Below, piece after piece: positions 8,881-17,921 of a stretch of 64,000 nucleotides of DNA (position 1 is the stretch's first letter; every line of letters begins with the position of its first letter). Source of the stretch: Caldilineaceae bacterium (GTDB lineage Bacteria; Chloroflexota; Anaerolineae; Caldilineales; Caldilineaceae); the NCBI GenBank assembly GCA_022842065.1, contig JALHQH010000009.1, positions 6,243 to 70,242 on the forward strand, given 5' to 3'. The notes beneath the pieces are model-generated. The model was not told the DNA's origin. It searched no databases and worked only from the letters and a program-made list of their open reading frames with translations. Made by a program: the position numbers and the translations under genes.

Positions 8881-9026
8881 TAGTACTTGTTGCGAAAGGG
8901 CTTGATCACCGCCAAGGTCGCGAAGAGCGCAAAGATTCGCAAAGGGTTTTCGCTGAAGTTGCTTTGCGATTCCTTCGCGCTCTTCGCGACCTTGGCGGTA
9001 GAAATCGCGTTTCGCAACAAGTACTA
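8881..9026. repeat. Large intergenic inverted repeat (MITE-like element E1)
   Basis: The outer arms (8881-8897 and 9010-9026) pair perfectly over 17 bases, starting TAGTACTTGTTGCG. Inner 23-base perfect arms lie at 8908-8930 and 8977-8999 (ACCGCCAAGGTCGCG half). No protein is encoded. The outer ends resemble those of repeats at 21814-21994 and 55419-55512, all having AGTAC at the tips. It may be a non-autonomous mobile element or a strong bidirectional terminator between convergent genes. Confidence 0.85.
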
Positions 9027-9097
9027 GTTAGTTAGTTGGGTGGTTGGGTGGTTAGTTGGTTTCGACAAGAGCAACTAACCAACCAACCAACTATACT
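9027..9097. repeat. Tetranucleotide repeat (GGTT/AGTT) with inverted half
   Basis: Runs of GTTA/GGTT units (9027-9060) are followed by the complementary AACC/AACT run (9073-9092), which can fold back. The run begins before the inverted repeat too (8871-8881). It lies at the 3' end of the acyl-CoA synthetase gene. A similar run occurs at 42551-42590. Confidence 0.8.
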
Positions 9098-10603
9098 TTA
9101 TCGGGGCAAGAGATTCTTTTGTAACTTGCCCATGGCGTTGCGGGGTAATTCGTCGACCTGGTGAAAGGATTGGGGCACTTTGAAGCTGGCCAAAAGCCCG
9201 CGACAGTGGCGGCTGAGGGCATCCTGGTCGATGGCTGCGGTACAGACAATGTAAGCAACCGGGACTTCGCCCCATTGGGGATCGGGCGTACCGATGACCG
9301 CAGCTTCGCTGATGCCGGGGAAGGTGGTGAGCATCTCTTCGATTTCGCGCGGGTAGATATTAAACCCGCCGCTGATGATCAACTCGTGCCGGCGACCGAG
9401 GAGCGTGACATACCCATTGACCGCGTCCTGCCGGGCTAGATCGCCGGTGTGAAACCATTGCCCCCCCAGCGCATCGTGGCTGAAACTTTCGGCTGTCTTT
9501 TCTGGGGCATTCCAATAGCCGCTGAAAACATTGCTGCCACGCACAAGCAACTCGCCTTCTGCCCCAACGGCGACATCCTGCCCGTGGTTGTCAACAATGC
9601 GCATGGCCACCCCCGGCAAGGGTGTGCCCACGCTGCCGCCAATGCGTGCCCCGGCGTAGTGGTTACTCAGGTTCATCCCAGTCTCGGTCATGCCATAGCG
9701 CTCAAGGATCGTATGGCCGGTCAGGGTCTCAAAGTCACTAAAGGTTTCGGGGGCCAGGGGCGCGCTGCCGGAGCAGAAGAGGCGCATGTGGCTAAAGTCC
9801 ACTTTGGGCAGGTAGCGCAGTGCTTCGACCAGCCGCACATAGATGGTCGGGACGGCAAAGAAGAGGGTCGGTTCGCCGCTTAATAGATCGGCGATAATCG
9901 CCTGATCTTCGTATTTCGCCCGTAACAGCACGGTGGCACCCGCGGCCAGCGCACAATGGAGGCCAACGATCAACCCGTGGGTATGAAAAAGGGGCAGGCA
10001 GAGCAATAGTTTGTCGGTGGCAGCCCAATCCCACGCCGCCAGCAAGCCGGTGACAGTGGCAATCACATTGTTGTGGGAGATCATGGCCCCCTTGCTGCGC
10101 CCAGTTGTGCCGGAAGTATAGATAATCAGTGCTAGATCATCGGCCAAAACCAGGGGTGGGGTAAAGGTGCTCATCGCGCGCGTCCACTGTGCGAATGTTT
10201 CGGCCAGCAGCACCTGTTCAATGCTACTCTGGGCAAGCAGATCACCTTCATTTAGCTGTGCGAGCTCTTCCTCTGCTGTCACGATCAGGCGTGGGGTACA
10301 ATCGGCGAGGATATGGCTGATCTCAAGCCGCCGGTAACGCAGGTTGATCGGCACCACAATCGCCCCGAGGCGAATCACCGCCAGGTACGCAATGACAAGT
10401 TCGGGGCGACTGCCAATGTAGAAGGCGACGCGATCGCCTTTTTGGATTCCCCATTGTTGCAACCCCGCGGCTAGTTGCTCGGCTGCGGCAAAAAGATCGG
10501 CATAGGAAAGTTGCTGCGGCGTATGGTCGTGATCAAGACAGTGTAGCGCAATTTTTTGCGGCGTCCGCCGGCGAGGAATGGCGAAGAGATCGTGTAGATT
10601 CAT
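9098..10603 (-). CDS. Acyl-CoA synthetase (ANL superfamily, AMP-forming)
   Basis: Activates a carboxylic acid to acyl-CoA via an acyl-adenylate in the cytoplasm. A full-length 501-residue ANL enzyme: P-loop YTSGTTGRSKG at 162-172, A5 motif YGMTETG, A7/A8 motifs HTGDLAR and GRRHELIISGGFNIYPREIEE, and the A10 lysine K493 in NAMGKLQKNLLPR. Overall it resembles malonyl-CoA synthetase (MatB) and medium/long-chain acyl-CoA ligases; the acid cannot be decided from sequence. The start is the ATG at 10603, with AAGGTG 5 bases upstream; the longer reading to 10699 has no such site. It is monocistronic as far as can be seen: the next upstream minus-strand gene is 120 bases away. Confidence 0.88.
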   Translation of the reverse strand: MNLHDLFAIPRRRTPQKIALHCLDHDHTPQQLSYADLFAAAEQLAAGLQQWGIQKGDRVAFYIGSRPELVIAYLAVIRLGAIVVPINLRYRRLEISHILADCTPRLIVTAEEELAQLNEGDLLAQSSIEQVLLAETFAQWTRAMSTFTPPLVLADDLALIIYTSGTTGRSKGAMISHNNVIATVTGLLAAWDWAATDKLLLCLPLFHTHGLIVGLHCALAAGATVLLRAKYEDQAIIADLLSGEPTLFFAVPTIYVRLVEALRYLPKVDFSHMRLFCSGSAPLAPETFSDFETLTGHTILERYGMTETGMNLSNHYAGARIGGSVGTPLPGVAMRIVDNHGQDVAVGAEGELLVRGSNVFSGYWNAPEKTAESFSHDALGGQWFHTGDLARQDAVNGYVTLLGRRHELIISGGFNIYPREIEEMLTTFPGISEAAVIGTPDPQWGEVPVAYIVCTAAIDQDALSRHCRGLLASFKVPQSFHQVDELPRNAMGKLQKNLLPR

Positions 10604-10723
10604 CAAGGCACCTTGCTTGGTAAAATGGATCCGGCTTGGCACTTTAGCGCAAGTGCGACTAAAGTCGTCAGGCTGGATCGTAACCGATGATAACAGCAAT
10701 TGATGCCCTAGAATCTACCCCGT

Positions 10724-11380
10724 TCAGGCGCGCCTGTCAAATCTGTTCATCAGACGGCGGGTGAGATCCGCGGCCAGGGTAATGGTCTGGTTGAGCTTTT
10801 CAACGTGGATACGTGCGGGGTTGTCGGAGCCTAATTGTGAGAGGGCCAGCGAATTCTGCACGGCCATCCGTTCCAGCAATGTATCAAAGTCAGAGGCAAT
10901 TTCGTCCCGTTTGGCATTTTCAGGCCCGTGGAAGGCCGCCTGCCGCAGCCGCTCTTCTGCTAAAGTAAGGGCCTGCTCACTCTGTTTCCGTTCAAAGGCA
11001 TAGCGGACGGCCCGGACCAACAGTTCGGTATTGAAGTTGCCTTTAACCAGATAATCCTGCGCCCCCAAATTGAGGGCCTGCGTGGCCAGCAATTGATCAT
11101 CGCGCCCGGTGAGCACAATGGCGCCTGCTGCTGGTGCGGCTTCGCGCAGCCGCACTAGTGTCTCAAGGCCGGTCGCGTCCGGCAGATTCAGATCCAATAC
11201 GATCACATCAATGCGATTGCCGGTGATGTACGCAATTGCTTCTTGCAGCAATCCTGTTTGGGCCACGACAAACCTTATCCCAGCCTCTCCTGTTAATTTG
11301 CCCATCAGCCGCCGGCGCAACAATGCGCCATAATCTAAGTCATCCTCAACCAACAGCACATAAATCACCTGGGAGTTCAT
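10724..11380 (-). CDS. Orphan CheY-like response regulator with C-terminal helical domain
   Basis: Receiver domain at residues 5-125 with acidic residues D13-D14, phospho-acceptor D63 (VIVLDLNLPDATG), a switch Thr (VLTGR) and Lys (DYLVKGNF). The C-terminal roughly 85 residues are predicted coiled-coil/helical, ending KLNQTITLAADLTRRLMNRF. They have no DNA-binding, GGDEF or kinase signature and look like a dimerisation (DHp-like) helix pair without the phospho-accepting His. No histidine kinase is adjacent. Start ATG 11380 has AAGGAAG 7 bases upstream; a GTG at 11386 is too close to it. It could relay phosphate or sequester a partner; function unknown. Confidence 0.82.
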   Translation of the reverse strand: MNSQVIYVLLVEDDLDYGALLRRRLMGKLTGEAGIRFVVAQTGLLQEAIAYITGNRIDVIVLDLNLPDATGLETLVRLREAAPAAGAIVLTGRDDQLLATQALNLGAQDYLVKGNFNTELLVRAVRYAFERKQSEQALTLAEERLRQAAFHGPENAKRDEIASDFDTLLERMAVQNSLALSQLGSDNPARIHVEKLNQTITLAADLTRRLMNRFDRRA

Positions 11381-11810
11381 AAGCACACTTCCTTACTTGC
11401 GTTTGCCCTTACTTGCTTGGACCCTACTTGTTTTGACGGTGAGAGGCTTAACATCAGCGCAGGCTTAGATCGCACATGAAAACGATGTTCAATTTTTGAG
11501 AGCTGCTGTTGCTTGTTGCAGTATATGACAATTCGCTTGGGTCAGGTGTTACAATTCACTGATAAATGTGATAACCTTTTTTCAACTAATCGTAAAGTCA
11601 GTAGCACTATTTTGTTGACGCTATGCTGGCTCCTTTGATGCAGTATATAACGTAAGATGATCGGGCTAGCTTACGATCCCATGCGAATGCTTACAATCTA
11701 TCCTGTTCCTTGCGCTTTATTTGATGGATTGTAATCTCCCTGAGAAAATGCTCAGGAAAGTGGCCGCTGCATGACCAAGTAAGTGGATGCGCGCGGCCAT
11801 TGTCTCTCCA
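11381..11810. other. Intergenic region, 430 bases
   Basis: No convincing gene. AT-richer than its surroundings. Three direct copies of CAAGTARGG-like sequence (about 11390-11435, read on the minus strand) lead into the ribosome site of the response regulator. Two TATACT-like boxes on the minus strand could be promoters for it but lack clear -35 partners. Confidence 0.5.
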
Positions 11811-12893
11811 TTACCGTTGTAACACCTCAGCGATAGTATCCATGCCTTGTGCCACCAGGGCTTGATTGGCTTGTACCCCCATGTGCCCAATCCGAAAGAC
11901 TTTGCCGGCCAATGGGCCATAGTTGCCGCCGACAGCCATGCCCTCTGCCCGCAAGGCTTGATCAAACGCTTGCCAGCTCCAACCCTCGGGCAGGTGCGCC
12001 GCCGTGACGGTGGGGGCGGCAATTGCTTCGGACCGGGGCCAGAGCTTGATCCCCATTGCTTGTAGCCGCTGACGACAGTACGCCGCGACCATAGCATGGC
12101 GCGCATAGACCTGATCCAAGCCCTCGGCCAATAAGCTGTCAATACTTGCCTGCAAACCGGCCATTGCTTGCCAATTATGGGAGTAGGGCATGTAGCGGTC
12201 GGCAATGGCCCGCTGCCAGGGCAATAAGGCATCATAACCAACGTAGTTGACCGTGGCTGCCCGCGCCCAGGCGCGCTCACTTACGCTCACCATCGCCAAG
12301 TCGGGCATCAGGCTGAGCACCTTTTGGCTGCCTAGTAGGCCCAGATCAATTTGGGCTGCATCAACCTCGACGGGCGAACCACCGGCACTGGCGACAAAGT
12401 CAACATAATAGAGCGCATCGACTTCGCGGCTGATCGCGCCAATCGCGTTGAGCGGATTCAGGGTGCCGCTGGGCGTCTCACAATGGACCGCTGTGATTAG
12501 GGTGGGGCGGAAGCGCCGCGCCGCGGCGCGTACTTGATCCGGGTCGGCGATATCATCATAGCCAAAGCCAATCGTCTCGACCTCTGCGCCCAGTTGTGCG
12601 GCCATCTCCCCAATTCCATAGCCAAAGAGCCCGGTCGCCACGGCGAGGACTCGATCACCTGGCTGTAAGACACTCTTCAAGGCCCCCCAAAGGGCTAACA
12701 TCCCCTCGCCACTCTGGATCGCGATCTGATTTTGGGTCCCCAGCAACTGCTGTAGCCCTGCTTCACACCGGCTATAAAGGGCGAAGAATTCCTCTTCCAG
12801 GTCAGAACTGCCAAAATCCAACCCATAGGCGGCGCGCACTGGGGCCGGAATCGAGACAGGGCCGGGAATCAGGCCAATCGGATAGTGTTGCAT
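11811..12893 (-). CDS. Class V PLP aminotransferase (alanine--glyoxylate / serine--pyruvate type)
   Basis: Cytoplasmic PLP enzyme of about 360 residues. It opens with the family motif GLIPGPVSIP, carries the cofactor-contacting stretch HCETPSGTLNP, and binds PLP through K191 in GSQKVLS. Related enzymes transaminate glyoxylate with Ala or Ser, or act in purine catabolism (PucG); the substrate is not decidable here. The start at 12893 (MQHYPIGL) is preceded by AAAGGAG 6 bases away, so the upstream residues of the longer reading are excluded. It is divergent from the helicase-like gene, with only 37 bases between the start codons. Confidence 0.86.
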   Translation of the reverse strand: MQHYPIGLIPGPVSIPAPVRAAYGLDFGSSDLEEEFFALYSRCEAGLQQLLGTQNQIAIQSGEGMLALWGALKSVLQPGDRVLAVATGLFGYGIGEMAAQLGAEVETIGFGYDDIADPDQVRAAARRFRPTLITAVHCETPSGTLNPLNAIGAISREVDALYYVDFVASAGGSPVEVDAAQIDLGLLGSQKVLSLMPDLAMVSVSERAWARAATVNYVGYDALLPWQRAIADRYMPYSHNWQAMAGLQASIDSLLAEGLDQVYARHAMVAAYCRQRLQAMGIKLWPRSEAIAAPTVTAAHLPEGWSWQAFDQALRAEGMAVGGNYGPLAGKVFRIGHMGVQANQALVAQGMDTIAEVLQR

Positions 12894-12895
12894 GC

Positions 12896-12923
12896 TTGGC
12901 TCCTTTACAAATCGGTGTATAAT
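12896..12923 (+). promoter_or_regulatory. Promoter giving a probably leaderless mRNA
   Basis: TTGGCT (12896-12901), 16-base spacer, TATAAT (12918-12923). The expected transcription start is within a base or two of the ATG at 12931, and no Shine-Dalgarno site precedes that ATG. This implies leaderless translation of the helicase-like gene. Confidence 0.55.
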
Positions 12924-12930
12924 ATTCACT

Positions 12931-15144
12931 ATGACTGAAGCTATTTTACCGCTGATCCAATCGAATCACAAGCTTTTTCTGGCTGGGCCATTTGGCAGTG
13001 GCAAGACCACCCTGGCGATTGAACGCATTCGTTGGCTGCTCGGGCGCGAGCGCGTACGCGGGGATGATATTCTCGTCCTTACGCCCCAACGGACGGTGGC
13101 CGAACCTTTTTACACCGCACTGCGGAGTGCTGCGATGCCTTCGGGAGCACCGGTGCGTGTGACCACGTTGGCCGGGTTGGCGCGCCAGGCTGTCGAACTA
13201 TACTGGCCCCTGTTGGCAACAGTGGCGGACTTTGCCGACCCGCGCCGCGAGCCCACCTTCCTCAACTTGGAGACGAGCCAATATCATATGGCGCGGTTTG
13301 TGGATGCGGCCATCGCCCGGGGCGAATTTGATGGCATCCGCATTGAGTATAACCGCGTCGTTAGCCAGGTGCTGGATAATCTCAATAAGGCAGCATTACA
13401 AGGCTTTACGATTGATGAAGCCTATGCCCGGCTCGAGCTGGCTGTCCCTGATGGCGATCAACGGACGGCGCGGCTCAATGCCTTGCAGGCCGCGCGGCGC
13501 ATTAGCCATGAATTTCGGGGCCTCTGCAAAGAGAAGACGCTGCTCGATTTTAGCCTGCAGATCGAACTCTTTATGCGCCAGGTGTTGACCAACGACTGGA
13601 GTCGCACCCATCTCTTGCGCTCGCATCGCCATCTGATCTTTGATAACATTGAAGAAGATACGGTCAGCGCCCACCAACTGGTCCACCAATGGTTGCCACA
13701 ACTTGACAGCGCCCTGCTGATTGCGGATGAGGATGCCGGCTTCCGCATCTTTCTGGGGGCCGATCCGGCGGGGATTGATGGCCTGCGCGCCGCCTGTGAT
13801 CAACAGGTGACCCTGCCCACAAGTTATTTGATGGGCGAGCCGCTGGTTCGCCTGACCAACCGCGTCAGACGCATGTTAGCGCTCCGCCGGCCAACGGTTG
13901 AGGCCGCTCCAGTGCTAACTGCCGATCCTGATCCTTTTGCCCCAACCGTTGACCCCCCAACGCCTGTTATTGAAGAGAGTGCAACGCCGGAAGAGCTGGC
14001 CGCGACGAACGCGGCTTTGGTGGTGCCAACCATTGGTTTTCGTTTTTATCCACAGATGATTGACTGGACCGTGCAGGAGATCAAACGGCTGGTGACGGTT
14101 GAAGGGCTATCGCCAGGTGAGATCGCGGTCTTGGCCCCTTTTGTGAGCGATGCCCTGCGCTTTAGCTTGCAGACCCGCCTGACCGAAGTGGGCATTGCTT
14201 CGACTACCCATCGGCCCAGCCGTGCGCTGGAAGCTGAGCCGGCGGCACGCACGCTCCTCACGCTGGCCAAACTTGCCCACCCGCATTGGGGCATGCGCCC
14301 AGCGACCACCGATGTGACGCTGGCCCTCACCCTGGCGATTGACGCGCTCGACCCTGTGCGCGCCCATCTGCTGAGCCGCATTGTTTACCCTGAGCGGCGA
14401 CCGGCGATTGAACTGGGGCGCTTTGGGGAGCTGGTCACCGCGATGCAGCAGCGGATTACCTTTGCCATTGGTGAGCGCTATGATCAGCTGCGCGATTGGC
14501 TCTATGCCTACCGCGCCAATCCCGATATTGTCCCACTTGATCAATTTTTTGCGCGCCTCTTTGGCGAATTGCTCAGCCAGCCGGGCTATGGCTTTCACGA
14601 AGATCGCGATGGAGCACGCATTGCCAATCAACTGGTCGATTCGGTGCGCAACTTCCGTTGGGCCTTGGAGAATGTGGCTGATCGCGAGGAACAGGCGACC
14701 CTCTATACAACCTTGGGGCGCGAATATGTGGCCTTAGTCGAGCGTGGCGCCTTGGGGGCACTTTTTGCACCAGGCTGGCGGCCGGTCGATGAAGCCGTGT
14801 TTATCGCGCCAGCCTATACGTTTCTTATGCGCAATCGCGCCGTTGCGGTGCAATTTTGGCTTGACATTGGTTCGGGTGGTTGGTGGGAGCGGCTCTATCA
14901 ACCGATCACCCATCCCTATGTGCTTTCACATCGCTGGCCGGCCAACGAAGGGTGGAGCGATCTGGCTGAATATACCAAGCGCCAGGAAGCGATGCAGCGC
15001 CTCTTGTTGGGATTAATCCGGCGTACACGACAGCGGATCTATTTGGGCATTAGCGACTATAGCGAAGGTGGTTTTGAGCAGCGCGGCCCCCTGTTGGCGC
15101 TGATTAACCGCTTGCTGGCACAGGCGCAACGCGGCCGGTTATAA
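12931..15144 (+). CDS. Superfamily I (UvrD/AddB-like) helicase-related ATPase
   Basis: A 737-residue protein with an N-terminal P-loop FLAGPFGSGKTTLAIERI (near 17-34) and a motif-Ia-like stretch LVLTPQRTVAEPFYTAL, as in UvrD/PcrA and AddB-type proteins. The expected DExx motif II appears as HLIFDNIEED, so the Asp-Glu pair is altered. A motif-III-like ALLIADEDAGFRIF follows. Later LAPFVSDALRFSLQTRL and HRPSRALEAEPAARTLLTLAKL match the second helicase core. There is no nuclease signature or Fe-S cysteine cluster. It is likely a DNA repair or recombination factor, possibly with weakened helicase activity. The start ATG 12931 is chosen because the longer reading overlaps the divergent aminotransferase start. 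Confidence 0.68.
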   Translation: MTEAILPLIQSNHKLFLAGPFGSGKTTLAIERIRWLLGRERVRGDDILVLTPQRTVAEPFYTALRSAAMPSGAPVRVTTLAGLARQAVELYWPLLATVADFADPRREPTFLNLETSQYHMARFVDAAIARGEFDGIRIEYNRVVSQVLDNLNKAALQGFTIDEAYARLELAVPDGDQRTARLNALQAARRISHEFRGLCKEKTLLDFSLQIELFMRQVLTNDWSRTHLLRSHRHLIFDNIEEDTVSAHQLVHQWLPQLDSALLIADEDAGFRIFLGADPAGIDGLRAACDQQVTLPTSYLMGEPLVRLTNRVRRMLALRRPTVEAAPVLTADPDPFAPTVDPPTPVIEESATPEELAATNAALVVPTIGFRFYPQMIDWTVQEIKRLVTVEGLSPGEIAVLAPFVSDALRFSLQTRLTEVGIASTTHRPSRALEAEPAARTLLTLAKLAHPHWGMRPATTDVTLALTLAIDALDPVRAHLLSRIVYPERRPAIELGRFGELVTAMQQRITFAIGERYDQLRDWLYAYRANPDIVPLDQFFARLFGELLSQPGYGFHEDRDGARIANQLVDSVRNFRWALENVADREEQATLYTTLGREYVALVERGALGALFAPGWRPVDEAVFIAPAYTFLMRNRAVAVQFWLDIGSGGWWERLYQPITHPYVLSHRWPANEGWSDLAEYTKRQEAMQRLLLGLIRRTRQRIYLGISDYSEGGFEQRGPLLALINRLLAQAQRGRL

Positions 15145-15148
15145 AAAG

Positions 15149-15201
15149 CACCGGCGGGTGGCTGCAACGATACCCTTTATCGTTGCAGCCACCCGCCGGT
15201 G
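15149..15201 (-). terminator. Long perfect hairpin terminator
   Basis: Two perfect 24-base arms (15149-15172 and 15178-15201) are separated by five bases. Read on the minus strand the stem is followed by CTTTTTAT, so it serves the gene at 15235-16455. It also lies just after the plus-strand helicase stop. Confidence 0.8.
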
Positions 15202-15234
15202 AATGATTTGATCAGGCACCTGAGCTGACTAACG

Positions 15235-16455
15235 CTACGGTGCTGAAATTGCGCTGCTTGGGGTTAACCCGGTCCCACCGCGACCTAACTTCAGCCGATT
15301 GACCACTACTGCACCACCACCGAGCGCCGTTAAGGCCAACATGGCCAAATAGCCCACCGGCTGGAAACAACTGCCAATCGCCCACGCTAAGGTCAGAGGG
15401 GCCGTGAGGACAATGGCTCCTGCCAGCAATTGCAGCAATTTACGCGACTCCATTTGGAGCCGGGCCAGAAGTCGTTCGCCAACCTCTAGTGATAACGCCG
15501 CCCAACCACCCAGGTTAATCGCAAAGAAGAGCAGCCCCGCCATCAACCCTAGGGGACTCAAACAGATGGTCACCAGTAGACTACCGGTGCCAAAGGCGGC
15601 CCCCATGAGTAAGGTGAGCACCAGGTTAATGGCCAGGCCGATACCAAAGCTCAACGGTCGCTGGCCATTTAATGTGCCGCGCACCTCCTGCACAAAAGTC
15701 GGGCGGGCGTAATAGACAAGTGAACTGGTCAAAACGATCAACCCCGTCAATACCGCACCACCCAACAAGCGCCAGATCACGCGTAGTAACGCACCCGTCT
15801 GCCATGCATTTGGATCAGGGGCCGGGGGGGCAGTTGGCGCAATCCCTTCAATCGCATTCGGTACCACTGGCAAGTTCAGTTTATTTAAGAGAGGCGCAAT
15901 TTCGGGAAATTTGGGGCCAGCGACAATGCTGCCGGCGACCGTTGCTCCAGGGCTGCGCGCAATCTCATCCATCAGACTGATATCACCACTAACTACAGCT
16001 GTTTCCCCTAGGGTAATGTCGCCACTCAAGACGGCCAGATCACCACTGACATAGCCGTCGACAGCCACATCCCCACTGATCACGACAATATCGCCATGCA
16101 CCTCACTACCGGCCTCTAAGGCCAAATCGCCGCTAAAGAGGACCAGATCGCCGTGGATTGCCCCACCGCGCTCGATGGTTACATCGCCACTATAAACAAC
16201 CACGTCACCATGGTAGACTTCCTCTGCGCTGATGGTCAAATCATCGTTGAAGAACACGTCTTCGGTTACCGGTAAGGCCGGCGGCGCTGCCGGTGGTTGT
16301 CCCGGCCAGCCTGCTTCCCGCGCGGCGGCAAAGGCTGTGTCGGGGCGATAACTAAGCAACCCGGTAAAAAGTACTAGACCGGTGACAAGGACCCTGAGTG
16401 CCTTACGGCTGGGCAAATGATTAACTTTAGGCAACTTTTCGATCAAGGGCAACAC
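15235..16455 (-). CDS. Membrane protein with SGD-repeat (bactofilin-like) region
   Basis: A 406-residue protein with a hydrophobic signal or anchor (about 20-45, ending AFAAA). A repeat region at about 65-170 has short strands built on (V/L)-x-SGD-(V/L/I) every 13-18 residues (VVYSGDVTIERG, LVLFSGDLALEAG, IVVISGDVAVDG, LAVLSGDITLG), as in polymer-forming bactofilin-like domains. The C-terminal half has about four membrane helices. The start is GTG at 16455 with GAGG about 7 bases upstream. It is the third gene of an ECF sigma/anti-sigma group, so it may be an envelope-stress target or part of the sensing module. Topology and polymerisation are inferred. Confidence 0.75.
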   Translation of the reverse strand: MLPLIEKLPKVNHLPSRKALRVLVTGLVLFTGLLSYRPDTAFAAAREAGWPGQPPAAPPALPVTEDVFFNDDLTISAEEVYHGDVVVYSGDVTIERGGAIHGDLVLFSGDLALEAGSEVHGDIVVISGDVAVDGYVSGDLAVLSGDITLGETAVVSGDISLMDEIARSPGATVAGSIVAGPKFPEIAPLLNKLNLPVVPNAIEGIAPTAPPAPDPNAWQTGALLRVIWRLLGGAVLTGLIVLTSSLVYYARPTFVQEVRGTLNGQRPLSFGIGLAINLVLTLLMGAAFGTGSLLVTICLSPLGLMAGLLFFAINLGGWAALSLEVGERLLARLQMESRKLLQLLAGAIVLTAPLTLAWAIGSCFQPVGYLAMLALTALGGGAVVVNRLKLGRGGTGLTPSSAISAP

Positions 16456-16567
16456 TGCATACCTCAGACTTCAACTCGTTACACAAACTGTGCATTGATG
16501 ATGGGACAGTGACGATCGCGCCGTCGCCGGCGTGTGTCGCGGGCGATGGCTGAAAGTCACCTTTGGC

Positions 16568-17200
16568 TTACGCATACTCAGCTGTAGGCAGCTGTGCCGG
16601 TGATTCGACCAGGTAGGTGGCGCGGCGCAAAAAGTAACCCCATGCCCCCAACATGCCAAAGGCGAGCATGACATAGGCTATACCAATGCTTTTACCCTGT
16701 GGGGTACCGGCAAAGATGGCGAGGGCTGCGATGAGACTTTGCAGCCAATGCACCGTCGCTGCCCACCAATAGATCACATTCTGGATCGCTTCACTTAACC
16801 AGATGCTTTGGTTAACAAAAAGATAGGAGCCAACGCCAACCACCCCAGCGACCACGCCAATCCACAGCAATAAGGAGAGGGCACCAATCCAGATTCCCTG
16901 GCGTAGGCGACGGCGGCGTTCCTGCTGTAAGAGCTGTAACTCAAAGCGCTCAACAAAGCCGGGTGCCGGTGTCGCGTGGGGGATTGCCACCAATTGGCGG
17001 TGCATGCCTTGCCATGCTTGCCACTCCGCGGCCAGGGTTGCATAGTCGATCAGATAGCGCTCAAAGCGGCGGCGCTCTTCGTCATCCAATAATTCGTCAA
17101 GTGACAACGACATGAGCACGCTAAAATCATCCTGCTCTGCTACCGTGGGTTGCCGCCGAATCGTTGTTTCCTCTGCTTGGTAAAGATTTTTCTCATTCAT
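16568..17200 (-). CDS. Zinc-less anti-sigma-like membrane protein
   Basis: About 210 residues. The cytoplasmic N-terminal part includes LSLDELLDDEERRRFERYL, the position where ZAS-type anti-sigma factors have the HxxxCxxC zinc motif; here the cysteines and His are missing. Three hydrophobic segments follow (about 95-118, 138-155, 165-185). It lies directly after the ECF sigma gene in the same direction, and that placement is the main argument for an anti-sigma role. The start at 17200 (MNEKNLYQ) is preferred; an ATG at 17245 would add 15 residues without a ribosome site. It could instead be a structural membrane protein. Confidence 0.62.
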   Translation of the reverse strand: MNEKNLYQAEETTIRRQPTVAEQDDFSVLMSLSLDELLDDEERRRFERYLIDYATLAAEWQAWQGMHRQLVAIPHATPAPGFVERFELQLLQQERRRRLRQGIWIGALSLLLWIGVVAGVVGVGSYLFVNQSIWLSEAIQNVIYWWAATVHWLQSLIAALAIFAGTPQGKSIGIAYVMLAFGMLGAWGYFLRRATYLVESPAQLPTAEYA

Positions 17201-17270
17201 ACGTTTACATCCATCAGCTTCATCCAGCCATCGTTTACTATACATGCTGTTGAAAGAGCGTCAATGCACA

Positions 17271-17921
17271 TTAAAGTGCAAACGCCGTTCGCCAGAATAA
17301 TCCTTCGACCGGCTCGCGTTGCTTGACACCGGTGGCAACACTCTGGCGCTTACCGGAAACTGGTGGTGTTGCCTTGCGTTGCTGTTCGTAGAGTTCTGCC
17401 ATCTGTTTACGCGCACGAAAAAGGCGACTCTTTACGGCCGAGACGGTTAGATCCATGGTCTGTGCAATCTCTTCATAGCTGTAATCTTCCCAGTAGCGCA
17501 ACACCAAGGGCGTGCGATAGTCTGGATCCAGCTGGGCCACGAGCGCCTGCATTTCGCCCGCTTGTTCCCCTTCCAGAAAATTCTCTTCTGGTTGTGGCGC
17601 TTCGTGTTCCAGATTTTGCAGCACTGGATTGTCGTCAATTGAGACAAAGGTCTTGCGGCGTTTGCGCAAGCGGTCAATACAATGGTGATTTGCAATCGAA
17701 AAAAGCCAAGTACTAAATTTATGGCTGTCATCGTATTGCCCCAGGCGAGCGTAGGCGCGCAGAAATGTCTCCTGTGCAGCATCTTCCGCCTCTTCCGGCG
17801 TGCCCAACATGCGGTAGGTTAGGTTATAGACTGGACGTTGGTACGCTTCGACCAGGCGGCTAAACGATCGTTTATTCCCCGCCTGGGCTTCGCGAATCCA
17901 GACTTCTTCCTGCTCATTCAT
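17271..17921 (-). CDS. ECF RNA polymerase sigma factor (RpoE-like)
   Basis: A 216-residue sigma-70 family factor. Region 2 is LVEAYQRPVYNLTYRMLG...EDAAQETFLRAY...KFSTWLFSIANHHCIDRLRKRRK (about 24-90). Region 4 is LDPDYRTPLVLRYWEDYSYEEIAQTMDLTVSAVKSRLFRARKQM (about 130-175), with the helix-turn-helix SYEEIAQTMDLTVSAVKSRL. Region 3 is absent, as usual for ECF factors. A 40-residue extension ends the protein. It is first in a minus-strand group with the anti-sigma-like and SGD-repeat genes. A candidate promoter lies at 17976-18003. The regulon is unknown. Confidence 0.93.
   Translation of the reverse strand: MNEQEEVWIREAQAGNKRSFSRLVEAYQRPVYNLTYRMLGTPEEAEDAAQETFLRAYARLGQYDDSHKFSTWLFSIANHHCIDRLRKRRKTFVSIDDNPVLQNLEHEAPQPEENFLEGEQAGEMQALVAQLDPDYRTPLVLRYWEDYSYEEIAQTMDLTVSAVKSRLFRARKQMAELYEQQRKATPPVSGKRQSVATGVKQREPVEGLFWRTAFAL

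Noticed and set aside
12931..15144. Complete AddAB-type helicase-nuclease
   Set aside because: No nuclease motif or partner gene is present and motif II is altered; called only helicase-related.
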